Assembly: GCF_017357525.1 (NCBI RefSeq)
Contig: NZ_CP036172.1
Location: forward strand, 1,710,561-1,774,560
Length of the DNA: 64,000 bases
Direction: 5' to 3'
Source: Methanofollis aquaemaris
GTDB taxonomy: Archaea; Halobacteriota; Methanomicrobia; Methanomicrobiales; Methanofollaceae
Below, piece by piece: positions 52,445 through 61,213 of the stretch. The notes under the pieces were generated by a model. That model saw only the letters and a program-made list of their open reading frames with translations. It had not been told where the DNA came from and made no database searches. Each line of letters opens with the position of its first letter. Within the stretch, counting starts at the first letter, position 1. Both the position numbers and the translations under genes were made by a program.

Positions 52445-53611
52445 TCAGCCCCTCCCGAAGATATGCGCGGCGACCGTCGCACCGGTCCCGCCGACATTGT
52501 GTGTCATACCGATCTCGGCCCCGTCGACCTGCCGCTTCCCGGCCTCGCCGCGGAGTTGGAGCACGGCCTCGCAGACCTGCTTGATACCGGTCGCACCGAC
52601 CGGGTGACCGCAGGACTTCAGCCCGCCGCTGGTGTTCACCGGGATCTGCCCGCCCAGTGCGGTGGCGCCCTCTTCGGTGAACTTCCCGGCCTCGCCCTTC
52701 TTGCAGAAGCCGAGATCCTCGATGGCGCAGATCTCCGCGATGGTGAAACAGTCGTGGACCTCGACGAAGTCGATGTCTTTTCGTTCGAGCCCGGCCATCT
52801 TAAACGCCCGGTTGCCCGCGGCCACGCTCGCGTCCATGGTCGAGATGTCCCGGCGGTCATGGAGCGCGATGGTGTCGCTGGCCTGCGCGGTGGCGAGCAC
52901 CTTGATGGGGGTGTCGGTGAACTTCTTCGCCATCTCCAGCGGTGCGACGACCACGGCCGCCGCCCCGTCGGTGATCGGCGAACAGTCGAAGAGCCGCAGC
53001 GGGTCGGCGACCATCGTCGAGTTGGTCACGGTACTCAGGGTGATCTCCTTCTGGAACTGTGCGATGGGGTTGCGTGCGCCGTTGTAGTGGTTCTTCACCG
53101 CCACCTGGGCGAGCTGCTCTCTGGTCAGCCCGTACCGGTGGATGTAGTCGTTGGCGATCATCGCATACAGTCCGGGGAACGTCGCCCCGGCAAAGCCCTC
53201 CCACTCGCGGTCGGCCGCCCCGGCCAGGGCGTCGGTGGAGAGGCTGGTGTCGACGTCGGTCATCTTCTCGACCCCGGCGGCGACGACGATGTTGGACATC
53301 CCTGAGGCGACCGAGATGACCGCCTCGCGGAAGGCCAGGCCGCCCGAGGCACAGGCCGCCTCGACACGGGTCGAGGGGATGTGTTCGGATGCGAGCCCGG
53401 CGTAGTCGGCGATGAGCGCGCCGATGTGTTCCTGCTCGATAAACCGTCCGGCGCTCATGTTGCCGACGTACATCGCGTCGATCTGTTCGCCCGCGAGGTT
53501 TGCGTCCTCGATGGCACTGACGCCTGCCTCAACAAAGAGGTTCCTGAAGGAACGGTCCCACCATTCACCAAATTTGGTGCAACCGATCCCGATTACTGCT
53601 ACATCTCTCAT
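52445..53611 (-). CDS. Acetoacetyl-CoA thiolase (archaeal SCPx-like)
   Basis: 388-residue thiolase catalysing condensation of two acetyl-CoA. Seen: [16 protein letters not shown] with nucleophile Cys87, [13 protein letters not shown], and the C-terminal [14 protein letters not shown] with the catalytic His. The archaeal mevalonate-type thiolase is of this SCPx-like form. The gene overlaps HMG-CoA synthase by 4 nt and is adjacent to DUF35, the known three-enzyme complex. Confidence 0.95.
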   Translation of the reverse strand: MRDVAVIGIGCTKFGEWWDRSFRNLFVEAGVSAIEDANLAGEQIDAMYVGNMSAGRFIEQEHIGALIADYAGLASEHIPSTRVEAACASGGLAFREAVISVASGMSNIVVAAGVEKMTDVDTSLSTDALAGAADREWEGFAGATFPGLYAMIANDYIHRYGLTREQLAQVAVKNHYNGARNPIAQFQKEITLSTVTNSTMVADPLRLFDCSPITDGAAAVVVAPLEMAKKFTDTPIKVLATAQASDTIALHDRRDISTMDASVAAGNRAFKMAGLERKDIDFVEVHDCFTIAEICAIEDLGFCKKGEAGKFTEEGATALGGQIPVNTSGGLKSCGHPVGATGIKQVCEAVLQLRGEAGKRQVDGAEIGMTHNVGGTGATVAAHIFGRG

Positions 53612-54663
53612 TTTTGCACCATGATCTTACCCTTGTGCTTGGCATACTGTGCATAGTCGAGATAGATCGGGTTTTCGAGGAGTTTCTCCACCGAAGGCGC
53701 CGCCGCCCGGTCGAAGACAGTGGTGTCTGCGATCAGGTCGGTGACCGTGATGTCGAAGGCGTCGCTGCCCGCACCCGACCCGAAGGAGGTGACGAAGATC
53801 CGGTCTCCCGGTTCGGCGACGTCGAGCGTCGCCGCAAGTCCGACCATCGAGGCGCCCGAGTAGGTGTTGCCGAGGCGCGGCACGACGAGGCCCGGCTTGA
53901 TCTGTTCTTTCGTAAACCCGAGCATGCCAGCGACGCGGGAGGGGAACTTCGCGTTCGGCTGGTGGAAGACGGCGTAGTCGTAGTCGGAGGGTTCTGTCCC
54001 CCTCTGTTCGAGCATCATCCTGGCTGCGCCCTGGACGTGCTTGAAGTATCCGGGGTCGCCGGTGAACCGTCCGCCGTGGCGGGGGTACGCCTGCCCTTCG
54101 CGGCGCCAGAAGTCCGGGGTGTCGGTGGTGAACGAGCAGGTGTGGTTGATCTCGGCGATCGGATCCTTCGACCCGATGACCATCGCGCACCCACCTGCTG
54201 CGGCGGTGTATTCGAGGGCGTCGCCGGGCGCGCCCTGGGCGACGTCGGCGCCGACGGCGATGCCGTACGTCACCATGTCGCTCCCGACCAGACCCATGCA
54301 GGTCTGGACTGCGGCGGTGCCGGCCTTACATGCGAACTCGTAGTCGGCCGCGGTCATGACGGGGGTTGCCCCGATGGCCGCTCCGACGGTCGCCGCCGTC
54401 GGCTTGACGGCGTACGGGTGTGACTCGGAGCCGACATAGATTGCTCCGATGCCGTCGCGGTCGACGTTTCTTCTGAGAAGTGCGTTCCTGGTCGCCTCGA
54501 CGGCGATGGTTGCGGTGTCTTCGTCGAGGTCGGGAACCGACTTCTCCTGAACGCCGAGACCGCCGGAGATGTCCTTGGGGTTGTCCCCCCAGACCCGGGC
54601 GATCTCCTCGACCTTGATCCTGAACCTGGGGATATATGCCCCATAACTGATGATGCCTACCAT
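53608..54663 (-). CDS. Hydroxymethylglutaryl-CoA synthase
   Basis: 351-residue HMG-CoA synthase. Seen: catalytic Glu80 in [13 protein letters not shown], nucleophile Cys112 in [15 protein letters not shown], and His234 in [10 protein letters not shown]. It combines acetoacetyl-CoA with acetyl-CoA as the second step to mevalonate. Start ATG 54663 overlaps the stop of the HTH gene by 7 nt (ATGGTAG), so translation is coupled to the regulator. Upstream in-frame sequence to 54888 is not conserved. Confidence 0.95.
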   Translation of the reverse strand: MVGIISYGAYIPRFRIKVEEIARVWGDNPKDISGGLGVQEKSVPDLDEDTATIAVEATRNALLRRNVDRDGIGAIYVGSESHPYAVKPTAATVGAAIGATPVMTAADYEFACKAGTAAVQTCMGLVGSDMVTYGIAVGADVAQGAPGDALEYTAAAGGCAMVIGSKDPIAEINHTCSFTTDTPDFWRREGQAYPRHGGRFTGDPGYFKHVQGAARMMLEQRGTEPSDYDYAVFHQPNAKFPSRVAGMLGFTKEQIKPGLVVPRLGNTYSGASMVGLAATLDVAEPGDRIFVTSFGSGAGSDAFDITVTDLIADTTVFDRAAAPSVEKLLENPIYLDYAQYAKHKGKIMVQK

Positions 54664-55370
54664 TCTTTTTCCCTCAATGTGCTTACGATTTGTTCGACGT
54701 CCATCGATGTGCAGAGAACGGTGATACGGTCGCGTTCCGCCAATTTCGGGACCAGCGGATGGACCTGCTCTAAATCGAGTCCCTGGAGGAAGATGCACCG
54801 CGGTTTGAAGGGGGTCACCCGAATCGCCACCAGCGGAGACTTCCCGGTCGAGACATTGGTAAAGATGAGCGCACGCTCGGTGCTCCATCCGTAGATGCGG
54901 TTGAACTCGTTCGAGGAGAGTTGCATGATCGCGTTGAGGCTGTTGACCACGGTGTACCCGAAGATCGAGAGGTCTTCTGATCCGCAGAGTGTCCGCGCCT
55001 CCACGGCCTTCGCAAATTCGGTCAGTGGGACCGAGGATGCGTAGTCGTGGATGTCGTAGATGACGTCGTCGTCGTCAAAGGCGTTGTAGAGGATCTTTGA
55101 GAAACGCTGGATATACTTGCCGCCGTTCTCCTCGTCGATCGAGAGGATGGTGTCGACGATCTTGCCGACCACGGCGGTCCCGGGGCTTTTGCGCCTGCCC
55201 CCCTCGTAGTCGGAGATGACCGAGGGAGAGACGCCGAGCCGCTCTGAGAGCACCCCTTGAGGGATGCCGAAACTCATGCGCCATTTTTTCAGGGCTTTTC
55301 CCGGTGAGTCCGAGAGCGTAATCTCACCTGCCATCTTCTCGGCAAGCTGCTTACGCAGTTCGGAGTTCAT
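54657..55370 (-). CDS. HTH (XRE-type) regulator of the mevalonate operon
   Basis: 237-residue protein with an N-terminal XRE helix-turn-helix (about 27-85; [37 protein letters not shown]) and a C-terminal domain of about 140 residues with [20 protein letters not shown] and [14 protein letters not shown]. Similar long HTH proteins precede mevalonate genes in other methanogens (recalled). First gene of the operon with HMGS, thiolase and DUF35. It likely autoregulates and senses an intermediate (inference). A TATA-like TTAATTATTTAAT (other strand, about 55395-55407) lies upstream. Confidence 0.85.
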   Translation of the reverse strand: MNSELRKQLAEKMAGEITLSDSPGKALKKWRMSFGIPQGVLSERLGVSPSVISDYEGGRRKSPGTAVVGKIVDTILSIDEENGGKYIQRFSKILYNAFDDDDVIYDIHDYASSVPLTEFAKAVEARTLCGSEDLSIFGYTVVNSLNAIMQLSSNEFNRIYGWSTERALIFTNVSTGKSPLVAIRVTPFKPRCIFLQGLDLEQVHPLVPKLAERDRITVLCTSMDVEQIVSTLREKEW

Positions 55371-55445
55371 GAAGGTAGATGTTTACCAGGCACATTAAAT
55401 AATTAACGAATCGACCATCGACAATCTACGAAGTGCGCGGGACAA

Positions 55446-55457
55446 ACCCATATATAG
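55446..55457 (+). promoter_or_regulatory. TATA box of ribK-ribB
   Basis: CCATATATAGG lies about 30 nt before the ribK ATG at 55481, so the transcript would have a very short leader. The 110-nt space 55371-55480 also holds the divergent promoter of the mevalonate operon (TTAATTATTTAAT region), so both could be under one control. Confidence 0.55.
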
Positions 55458-55480
55458 GATGCATCTCAATTTTGAAATAC

Positions 55481-56149
55481 ATGATGGATGCAGGAGATCT
55501 CCAGTGCTTGAAGGTCGTTGCCCTCATGGGCGGTCTACGGAGTTCTGCCTGGATGTCTTCGCAGTCTCTGGCCAATGCCCTGAACATCAGCCCCCAGACG
55601 GCCTCTCGTCGGCTCAAGGGCCTTGAAGCGACCGGGATGATCACGCGCACGGTCAGAACCGACGGGCAGTATGTGGCCGTCGCACCCGCCGGGGAGGAGG
55701 AACTCAGGCGCGAGTACTCGGCCTACTCGCGGATCTTCTCGCCGGAAGGCGGGTATTATGTCCTGAAAGGGGCGGTGATCAGCGGCCTCGGCGAGGGACG
55801 ATACTACATCGACCACCCCCAGTATCGGGAACAGTTCATCGAGAAACTCGGGTTCAATGCCTATCCGGGCACCCTCAATGTGAGGCTCGACCCGGAGAGT
55901 GTTCGGGTGAAGCGCCGCCTTGAGGCTCTGGTCTGGATCGGGATCGAGGGCTTCGAGGCCGACGGCCGATCGTTCGGGAACGCCCGGTGTCTCCCGTGCC
56001 GGATCGATGACTGTCCGGGTGCGATCATCGAGCCCGGACGGAGCCACTATCCTGAAGAGATCATCGAGATCATCTCGCCGGCACCCCTGCGCGAGACCTT
56101 TGGACTGCATGACAACGATATCGTAAGTGTTGAGGTAACTCATGATTGA
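55481..56149 (+). CDS. ribK: CTP-dependent riboflavin kinase with HTH domain
   Basis: 222-residue enzyme making FMN with CTP. N-terminal winged helix-turn-helix (about 15-80; SSQSLANALNISPQTASRRLKG), then the DUF120 kinase domain: KGAVISGLGEGRYYIDHPQY, LGFNAYPGTLNVRLDPES, and CRIDDCPGAIIEPGRSHYP. The HTH may make it an autoregulator of riboflavin synthesis. Start ATG 55481 (or 55484). Its end overlaps ribB by 8 nt. Confidence 0.93.
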   Translation: MMDAGDLQCLKVVALMGGLRSSAWMSSQSLANALNISPQTASRRLKGLEATGMITRTVRTDGQYVAVAPAGEEELRREYSAYSRIFSPEGGYYVLKGAVISGLGEGRYYIDHPQYREQFIEKLGFNAYPGTLNVRLDPESVRVKRRLEALVWIGIEGFEADGRSFGNARCLPCRIDDCPGAIIEPGRSHYPEEIIEIISPAPLRETFGLHDNDIVSVEVTHD

Positions 56150-56825
56150 AGACGCGTGTTCCGCCCTCAGAGAGGGCAAGATTGTTCTGCTCTATGACTT
56201 CGACGACCGCGAGAAAGAGACCGACCTGATCATCAGGGCCGACGCCGTCACGCCCAAAGACGTGCTGACGATGCGCCGCGACGGCGGCGGACTCATCTGC
56301 ACCGCGATCCACCCCGAGGCGGCAAAAAGGCTCGGCCTTCCCTTTGCCTCCGACCTCCTGCAGGGTTTCGGGGCGGTCGAACACCTCGGCGACATCCCGT
56401 ACGACCGGAAGAACCATTCGTCGTTCTCGATCTGGGTGAATCACCGGAGCACCTACACCGGGATCCCCGACCGCGATCGGGCGACGACCATCAACGCCAT
56501 CGCGGACCAGGTGAAGTCCTCCCTCAACGGCGGGGGCCAGAACTTCGCTGCCGAGTTCAGAACGCCCGGCCATGTGGCGATCCTCAGGGCGGCCGAGGGT
56601 CTCCTCGACGACCGCCGCGGGCAGACCGAACTCTCGATCGCCCTTGCCGAGCAGGCCGGGGTGACGCCGGCGGTCGTGGTCTGCGAGATGCTCGACGACG
56701 AGACAGGTCTTGCGCTCTCGAAAGAGGACGCGATAGAATATGCGGAGAAGCACGGCCTTGTCTTCATCGAAGGGAAAGAGGTTCTTGACCACTGGGAAGA
56801 AGTGAAAGCCGCTAAGAATGCCTGA
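56142..56825 (+). CDS. ribB: 3,4-dihydroxy-2-butanone 4-phosphate synthase
   Basis: 227-residue enzyme of riboflavin synthesis converting ribulose 5-phosphate to the four-carbon precursor and formate. Seen: GKIVLLYDFDDREKETDLII with acidic metal ligands, MRRDGGGLICTAIHPEAA, FSIWVNHRSTYTGIPDRDRA, TPGHVAILRAAEGLLDDRRG and HGLVFIEGKEVLDH. The GAGGTAACTC ribosome site lies in the ribK end. Its stop codon lies at the left edge of a MITE-like element. Confidence 0.95.
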   Translation: MIEDACSALREGKIVLLYDFDDREKETDLIIRADAVTPKDVLTMRRDGGGLICTAIHPEAAKRLGLPFASDLLQGFGAVEHLGDIPYDRKNHSSFSIWVNHRSTYTGIPDRDRATTINAIADQVKSSLNGGGQNFAAEFRTPGHVAILRAAEGLLDDRRGQTELSIALAEQAGVTPAVVVCEMLDDETGLALSKEDAIEYAEKHGLVFIEGKEVLDHWEEVKAAKNA

Positions 56826-57149
56826 ATGTTGGCTGTGTTGAAAATCTCATACTTTTTTCGTAACCCTCCGATCCCCTGCCTTTCCACATTCTCGCGCCAG
56901 AACACCGCGACTCCCAACCCCCCACGCGAAGAGTGGGGCGGGAAGACAGAGGGCCGATCGTTTTGAGTTTGATCTGATCCTTGATCCTATCGGTCGTGTA
57001 CGGGTCCGAAGAATTCTCTCCTGGCCATTTTCCCTCTCCTTTTCTTGCATGAACATGCATCACCCGCCTTCCCTCTCCTGCTTTGCCGGGGCGCGGCCAA
57101 CCCTCCGCCATTCGCACTCTGGAATCAGATTTCAACAAAGCCTGAATGT
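56820..57149 (+). mobile_element. MITE-like element with TIRs and target duplication, copy H
   Basis: About 312 bp (56831-57142) bounded by terminal inverted repeats GGCTGTGTTGAAAATCT and, on the other strand from 57142, GGCTTTGTTGAAATCTG. The flanks carry the same 10-mer GCCTGAATGT (56820-56829 and 57140-57149), as expected of a target-site duplication, with ribB's stop in the left copy. No transposase is encoded. The left end, CTCATACTTTTTTCGTAACCC, recurs in copy F. Confidence 0.7.
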
Positions 57150-57271
57150 CTCCATTTATTTCCTTGAATCGATATTTCTTCATTTTTTTATTCTTTTTCT
57201 TTATGCTCCTTTTTTTATAGCAGTTGTCGGGGATCGCAACAGATAAATGGTCATGAATTTTAATATTTTTT

Positions 57272-57919
57272 ATGAAGAAAGATGCCGTGGCCTACTTTTC
57301 TACCCGGAAAAGGGGCGATATGGAGCATCATCGGGCAATTGTTGAAGAATTTTGCAAATATAAGTTTAGCATCAATAGAGTCTTCACCGATCATCGGGTG
57401 AACAGCGCACCGCCCAGAAAACGGGAAGGCTATGTTGAAATGCTCACTTATTGTCAGAAGCATGGGATCAAACACGTTCTGTTTTTAAATCTCCCTTCTG
57501 TCTCCAGAAATCTCGACATCGGACTCGAAGAACTGAAACTCCTCCTCAGCGAAGAAATCATTCCATACTTTGCCGAAGATGATTTTATTGCGAATACGGA
57601 CGATTCTTCGGCAAGGGTCAGGGACTTCAAAAACTTCCTTGCATACATGAATGCCTACCGCGAGTTCGCCCGCAAGAACCTGCCGAACCATGCGCGCCCG
57701 GCCTCCCAGCCGAAAGGTACCATCGGCCGTCCGCGGGCTCTGAACGACGGTCAGATCGAGGCCTTGATCACGGTCAGGCGTTCGGGGATCAGCATCTCTC
57801 AGATCTGTCGGATGTTCAATGTGAGCAGGAGCACGGTCTCCAAGATCCTTGCCGACTATCCTGAGTTGAAGGGCGAGTGGAAAGGGGCGCAGTCGTCTTC
57901 CGTGGCGAAGAGCGAATAA
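57272..57919 (+). CDS. Small serine recombinase-like (resolvase) protein
   Basis: 215-residue protein with a resolvase/invertase fold. Seen: VAYFSTRKRGDMEHHRAIVE near the start, where Ser10 is the likely nucleophile; HVLFLNLPSVSRNLDIGLEEL, corresponding to the conserved R-containing segment; and a C-terminal GRPRALNDGQIEALITVRRSG/ISQICRMFNVSRSTVSKIL helix-turn-helix. Known serine recombinases have three more active-site Arg residues, and here at least one (LDRxxR) is changed to LPSVSR, so activity is uncertain. The first half is AT-richer than the second. An AGATAAATG TATA-like motif lies about 25 nt upstream, so the message may be leaderless. Confidence 0.7.
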   Translation: MKKDAVAYFSTRKRGDMEHHRAIVEEFCKYKFSINRVFTDHRVNSAPPRKREGYVEMLTYCQKHGIKHVLFLNLPSVSRNLDIGLEELKLLLSEEIIPYFAEDDFIANTDDSSARVRDFKNFLAYMNAYREFARKNLPNHARPASQPKGTIGRPRALNDGQIEALITVRRSGISISQICRMFNVSRSTVSKILADYPELKGEWKGAQSSSVAKSE

Positions 57920-57922
57920 TCA

Positions 57923-58120
57923 GCTCTTTTGAAACCCTCATACTTTTTTCGTAACCCTCTGATCCCGCGCTATCCCTGATACTTCCCTCATTTTCAACTC
58001 TATTATATTCCTCTTCTGGAGTCTGAATCAGGGGCTGACCACACCCCGGTGGACCTGATAGGCAGAGGACGGGATCACCTCCCGCCTTCCCGCCCAACCG
58101 CTGCGCGGAGAAAGGCGTGA
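57923..58120 (+). mobile_element. MITE-like repeat, copy F
   Basis: Starts with GCTCTTTTGAAACCCTCATAC and shares 36 of 40 bases with the left end of copy H (57927-57966 against 56836-56875) in the same orientation. Further in is the module ATTCCTCTTCTGGA ... GGGGCTGACCACACCC, also found in copy A. The right boundary is not clear. It starts 3 nt after the recombinase stop. Confidence 0.6.
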
Positions 58121-58177
58121 GATCAGATGGACGCCGCGACAGAAGGACGAAGAATGCTATCCGGGGAAAAAAAGATT

Positions 58178-58765
58178 TCAGAGATTGATCTGCCGGAGGG
58201 CCTCATAGGCCATCTGCCGGTAGACCTTCAGATCAAGTGCCGGATAGTGTTCTTGCGTGAGTGCTGCATCCTTGCTCTGGTCGAAGCCCTCGATCCGTTT
58301 CAGCGTGTTCTCGGCAGCGTCAAGGACCCAGCAGTCCCGCATCTCCTTGTCGACGACCGTCACCGACTCGGCCCGCACCGAGACGAAGATCCTGCCGTCA
58401 GGAGTCTCATAGACACTTGGCTTCCCCACGACCGCCACGAATGCCGGCGGCTCGATCCTGGAGACCTGCTGCATCGCCTCCTGCTGGAAGGAGGAGGCAC
58501 TGACAAAGAAGATCCCGGTCGGGTCGGCGACGCGGAACTGATAGAAGAGATTCTGCTCGCCGCGCTTCTCTTTCTGGGTCATCGACCCGATGATAAAGAT
58601 CCGATTGCACCGCTCGCCGGTGGGCAGGAGTACATAGGCCGGGCTCTTCTCGTCCTCGCCGTCCTTGAAGTGGTAGGTGGCCTCCCGCAGTTCGGTCGCA
58701 AAGACCCGCCGGGCAGGCTCGCGTTCGTACGTCTGCTGTTGTTTGAACCGTACTTCATTCGACAT
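58178..58765 (-). CDS. RPA-associated protein (COG3390 type)
   Basis: 195-residue OB-fold protein known to accompany archaeal RPA41. Seen: RRVFATELREATYHFKDGED, RIFIIGSMTQKEKRG and FYQFRVADPTGIFFVSASSF, the pattern of the OB-fold partner (Rpa3/rpap type). It probably binds or stabilises the RPA complex on single-stranded DNA. Its ATG (58765) overlaps the end of the RPA41 gene by 11 nt, so the two are translationally coupled. Confidence 0.9.
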   Translation of the reverse strand: MSNEVRFKQQQTYEREPARRVFATELREATYHFKDGEDEKSPAYVLLPTGERCNRIFIIGSMTQKEKRGEQNLFYQFRVADPTGIFFVSASSFQQEAMQQVSRIEPPAFVAVVGKPSVYETPDGRIFVSVRAESVTVVDKEMRDCWVLDAAENTLKRIEGFDQSKDAALTQEHYPALDLKVYRQMAYEALRQINL

Positions 58766-59990
58766 TGTCTTCACCTCCAAGGCGGTTGAGCAGTTCGGCA
58801 TGTCGGTCTCGATCATAGGTGATCGGCGAACACTCCTTGACAAGGATCGTGTCGCCGAGGTCGTTGCCTGCGCAGATGAAATATCGCCCCACCATGGTGT
58901 CTCTGAGGCGGTAGAAGACATCGTCCATGCCCATAGGGCTGTTCTGGGCGATCTCGATCGCATCGTCGAGAGAAAGCCCGGTCACCGCCTCAACGACCTC
59001 GCGCTGCATCAGGATGTTGTGCGCCTTCTCGCCGTCGTCGAGGACGCCCTTGATCCGCAGGTCGTACCTGAAGTCGCTCTGCATCTCGTGCACCGGGCAG
59101 TAGTTCATCCGTGAGAGGACGCGGTTGCACCCCTCCACCGGACAGCGCTTGATCACGCCGGAACCTGGGCCGATGCTGACAATTGCGCCCCTATATTGTG
59201 CGCCGCCCACGCCGACCTCGATATCGCCCTCTTCGTCGGGGAAACACCGGGCCCCATTGAGGGTGATGTCCAGACGTCCCTGGAATTCGCTGACCGACGC
59301 ATAGAAGATATTGTAGACCTTTCCGACCTCGAGTTCGGTGGCATCGTCGTCCTTCCAGATGGTGAACTTGACCGTCCCCGACTCGTCGCCGACAAGTCCG
59401 GTCTGGAGGATCCGTTCGTGGCGGGCCTCCCACTCCTGGACCATCTTCACCCGCATGCTTGCAACGCCGGGCCGCAGATCGCTGACTTTGACCACCTGCG
59501 GGAGTGCCGCGACATTCTCCTCAAGAAGGGTGATCGTTGTTCCAGCGTGGAAGTTCAACTTCGGCACACCCCGGTAATCGTCCACGACCGCGGACTCGAT
59601 CCGGTAGGACTGACCTTCCTCAACGAGGGGGGCGTTTGCCCGCGCCCAGGCCGTGAACTGGATCGCCCCGGTGGCGTCGGCGATGATTCCGGTCTGGCTG
59701 ATGGAGGGCGAGAAGGGTTTTGCAAGCCCGACGATTTTTCCCTCGACCGTTGCCCACTCGCCGGGGAGGAGCGAACCGATCTCGCGCTGTTCCGAGGTCT
59801 GGCGAGGGACACTCTCCAGACCGTGCTCCTTTGCGATGTTCTCGGTCACCGTCTTCTCGGCCTCCGCGAGGTTGACCCCGAACTCCTCGACAAGAGTCCT
59901 GAGTTTCTTCTCAATGAAGGCCGGATCGACCTCGACAGACTGTGATGCGAACTTCTGGGAGATTCTTTTTGATGCTTCGGATAGGTCCAT
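58755..59990 (-). CDS. Single-stranded DNA-binding protein RPA41
   Basis: 411-residue replication protein A. A helical N-terminus is followed by three OB-folds (about 65-165, 175-270 and 290-380; GEWATVEGKIVGLAKPF, GDESGTVKFTIWKDDDAT) and a zinc finger CPVEGCNRVLSRMNYCPVH. It protects single-stranded DNA in replication and repair. ATG 59990 chosen; 60002 would add four residues. Its stop is within the next gene's start. First of the two-gene operon. Confidence 0.93.
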   Translation of the reverse strand: MDLSEASKRISQKFASQSVEVDPAFIEKKLRTLVEEFGVNLAEAEKTVTENIAKEHGLESVPRQTSEQREIGSLLPGEWATVEGKIVGLAKPFSPSISQTGIIADATGAIQFTAWARANAPLVEEGQSYRIESAVVDDYRGVPKLNFHAGTTITLLEENVAALPQVVKVSDLRPGVASMRVKMVQEWEARHERILQTGLVGDESGTVKFTIWKDDDATELEVGKVYNIFYASVSEFQGRLDITLNGARCFPDEEGDIEVGVGGAQYRGAIVSIGPGSGVIKRCPVEGCNRVLSRMNYCPVHEMQSDFRYDLRIKGVLDDGEKAHNILMQREVVEAVTGLSLDDAIEIAQNSPMGMDDVFYRLRDTMVGRYFICAGNDLGDTILVKECSPITYDRDRHAELLNRLGGEDNVE

Positions 59991-60109
59991 ACACATCTCC
60001 ACAGGAGCATCGGTGTCATGGGTATAAAGCAGATCGGGCGAGGTGTGAAAGTGAATGCCCTCCCTTCCCTGGTTGTATCTTTAAGTACTCCTGAGTCCAA
60101 ACCCTGAAT

Positions 60110-60301
60110 ATGGCGATCACCGCTGATAGTACGATCCTGGAACTTCTCCAGGAGAAGCCAGAATCCGCAGATGTCCTGATGCGCTTTGGTATGGGCTGCC
60201 TTGGCTGTGCCATCGGTAGGGGCGAGAGCATTCGTCAGGCCGCGGCCGCTCACGGCATTCCGCTCGAAGAGCTCGTTGCCGCGCTGGGTATTCAGGAGTA
60301 A
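60110..60301 (+). CDS. DUF1858 small disulfide-type protein
   Basis: 63-residue DUF1858 protein. Seen: ITADSTILELLQEKPESADVLMRFGMGCLGCAIGRGESI (starts ITADSTILELLQEKPESA) with a Cys-x-x-Cys near residue 30 and an AAHGIPLEELVAALGI helix. This short domain often stands beside hybrid-cluster or redox proteins; its function is unknown. It is convergent with cbiZ, with only 3 nt between stops. Confidence 0.88.
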   Translation: MAITADSTILELLQEKPESADVLMRFGMGCLGCAIGRGESIRQAAAAHGIPLEELVAALGIQE

Positions 60302-60304
60302 AAT

Positions 60305-61213
60305 CTATTTTTTTGGGTTATCCGTGATGGATGCCCGGTATTTTTTGAGTTCTTTGAGTGCCGCCTCAGGGTTGCGTCTGAAGTAGGCCGCCACTTCCGG
60401 TTCATGGAGGAGGGTGCACCGGCTGCAACTCCAGATCCGGCCCCCGTTTGAACTCTCGACCCAGTCGCCGAGGCCTTCGTCCCGGCATGGATAGAAGGGA
60501 CAGTAACAGAAGTCGCAGGCCTGCCCCTCGAAGTGGCAGGGATAATACGGACACCCCTCCGGCTGCCACTCCACCCAGTGGTCGCCGCCGTACCTGCTGA
60601 AGATAAAATAGGACGGGCGTTCTCTGACGACACGCTCTTCCTGCCGGTCGAGCGCTGCCTGCACGCCATGGAGCACGGCGGCATACACCCGGCGGCCGAC
60701 CTCGGTGAGGGTGCCCGCATAGGTGTGACCGACCTCCTCCCCTTCGGAGGCCACGACCACGGCGTCGGTCGTCGTCCCGGTGAAGGGCCGCCCCGCCTCC
60801 CGCAGGGCCATCGCCTTCGCCTCGGTGGCGGTAATGATCGTCTCGAGGAGCGCCCCGTCGCCAAGTCCCTCCCTGGAGGTGACGATGATGTTGATGGTAT
60901 GGGGGCGAGCGGGGTCAGGGTCGGGGTTCGGGTTCGTGACCCCGGCGGTCACGAAAACGGTGATGAAGTCGTACTGCAGGACGCAGAGGTGGCGCATCGG
61001 AACCGCGGTGAGAAGGCCGAAGTAGTCCGGCCCATAGCCCCAGGAGGCCGCACGTTCCTGGAGGTACCGTGACGGTTCGGTGTGGTCGAAATCGGTCGGG
61101 ACCGAGTGGTTGAAGATGGTCGTGACCCTCCCGACTCCTCCGGCGATCCCGGTGCTCGCCGCTCTGAAGTCTCCCCTGACAAAGAGGGTGTCAGAGGTGT
61201 AGTAATACCTCAT
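60305..61213 (-). CDS. cbiZ: Adenosylcobinamide amidohydrolase with Cys-rich C-terminus
   Basis: 302-residue enzyme that opens adenosylcobinamide to adenosylcobyric acid for cobamide remodelling and salvage. Seen: FRAASTGIAGGVGRVTTIFNHSV, VFVTAGVTNPN, INIIVTSREGLGDGALLETI and EAKAMALREAGRPFTGTTTDAVVVA. After the amidohydrolase part (about 1-205) there is an extra Cys-rich region (CPYYPCHFEGQACDFCYCPFYPC and CSRCTLLHEP, described by ends), which could bind zinc or a cluster. Its ATG overlaps the stop of the NrdD-like gene by 4 nt. Confidence 0.9.
   Translation of the reverse strand: MRYYYTSDTLFVRGDFRAASTGIAGGVGRVTTIFNHSVPTDFDHTEPSRYLQERAASWGYGPDYFGLLTAVPMRHLCVLQYDFITVFVTAGVTNPNPDPDPARPHTINIIVTSREGLGDGALLETIITATEAKAMALREAGRPFTGTTTDAVVVASEGEEVGHTYAGTLTEVGRRVYAAVLHGVQAALDRQEERVVRERPSYFIFSRYGGDHWVEWQPEGCPYYPCHFEGQACDFCYCPFYPCRDEGLGDWVESSNGGRIWSCSRCTLLHEPEVAAYFRRNPEAALKELKKYRASITDNPKK

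Noticed and set aside
56812-57183. Minus-strand frame of 123 codons after ribB
   Set aside because: It spans the MITE-like element and its TIRs; the same short peptide recurs at copy F because the DNA repeat recurs, so it is not a protein family.
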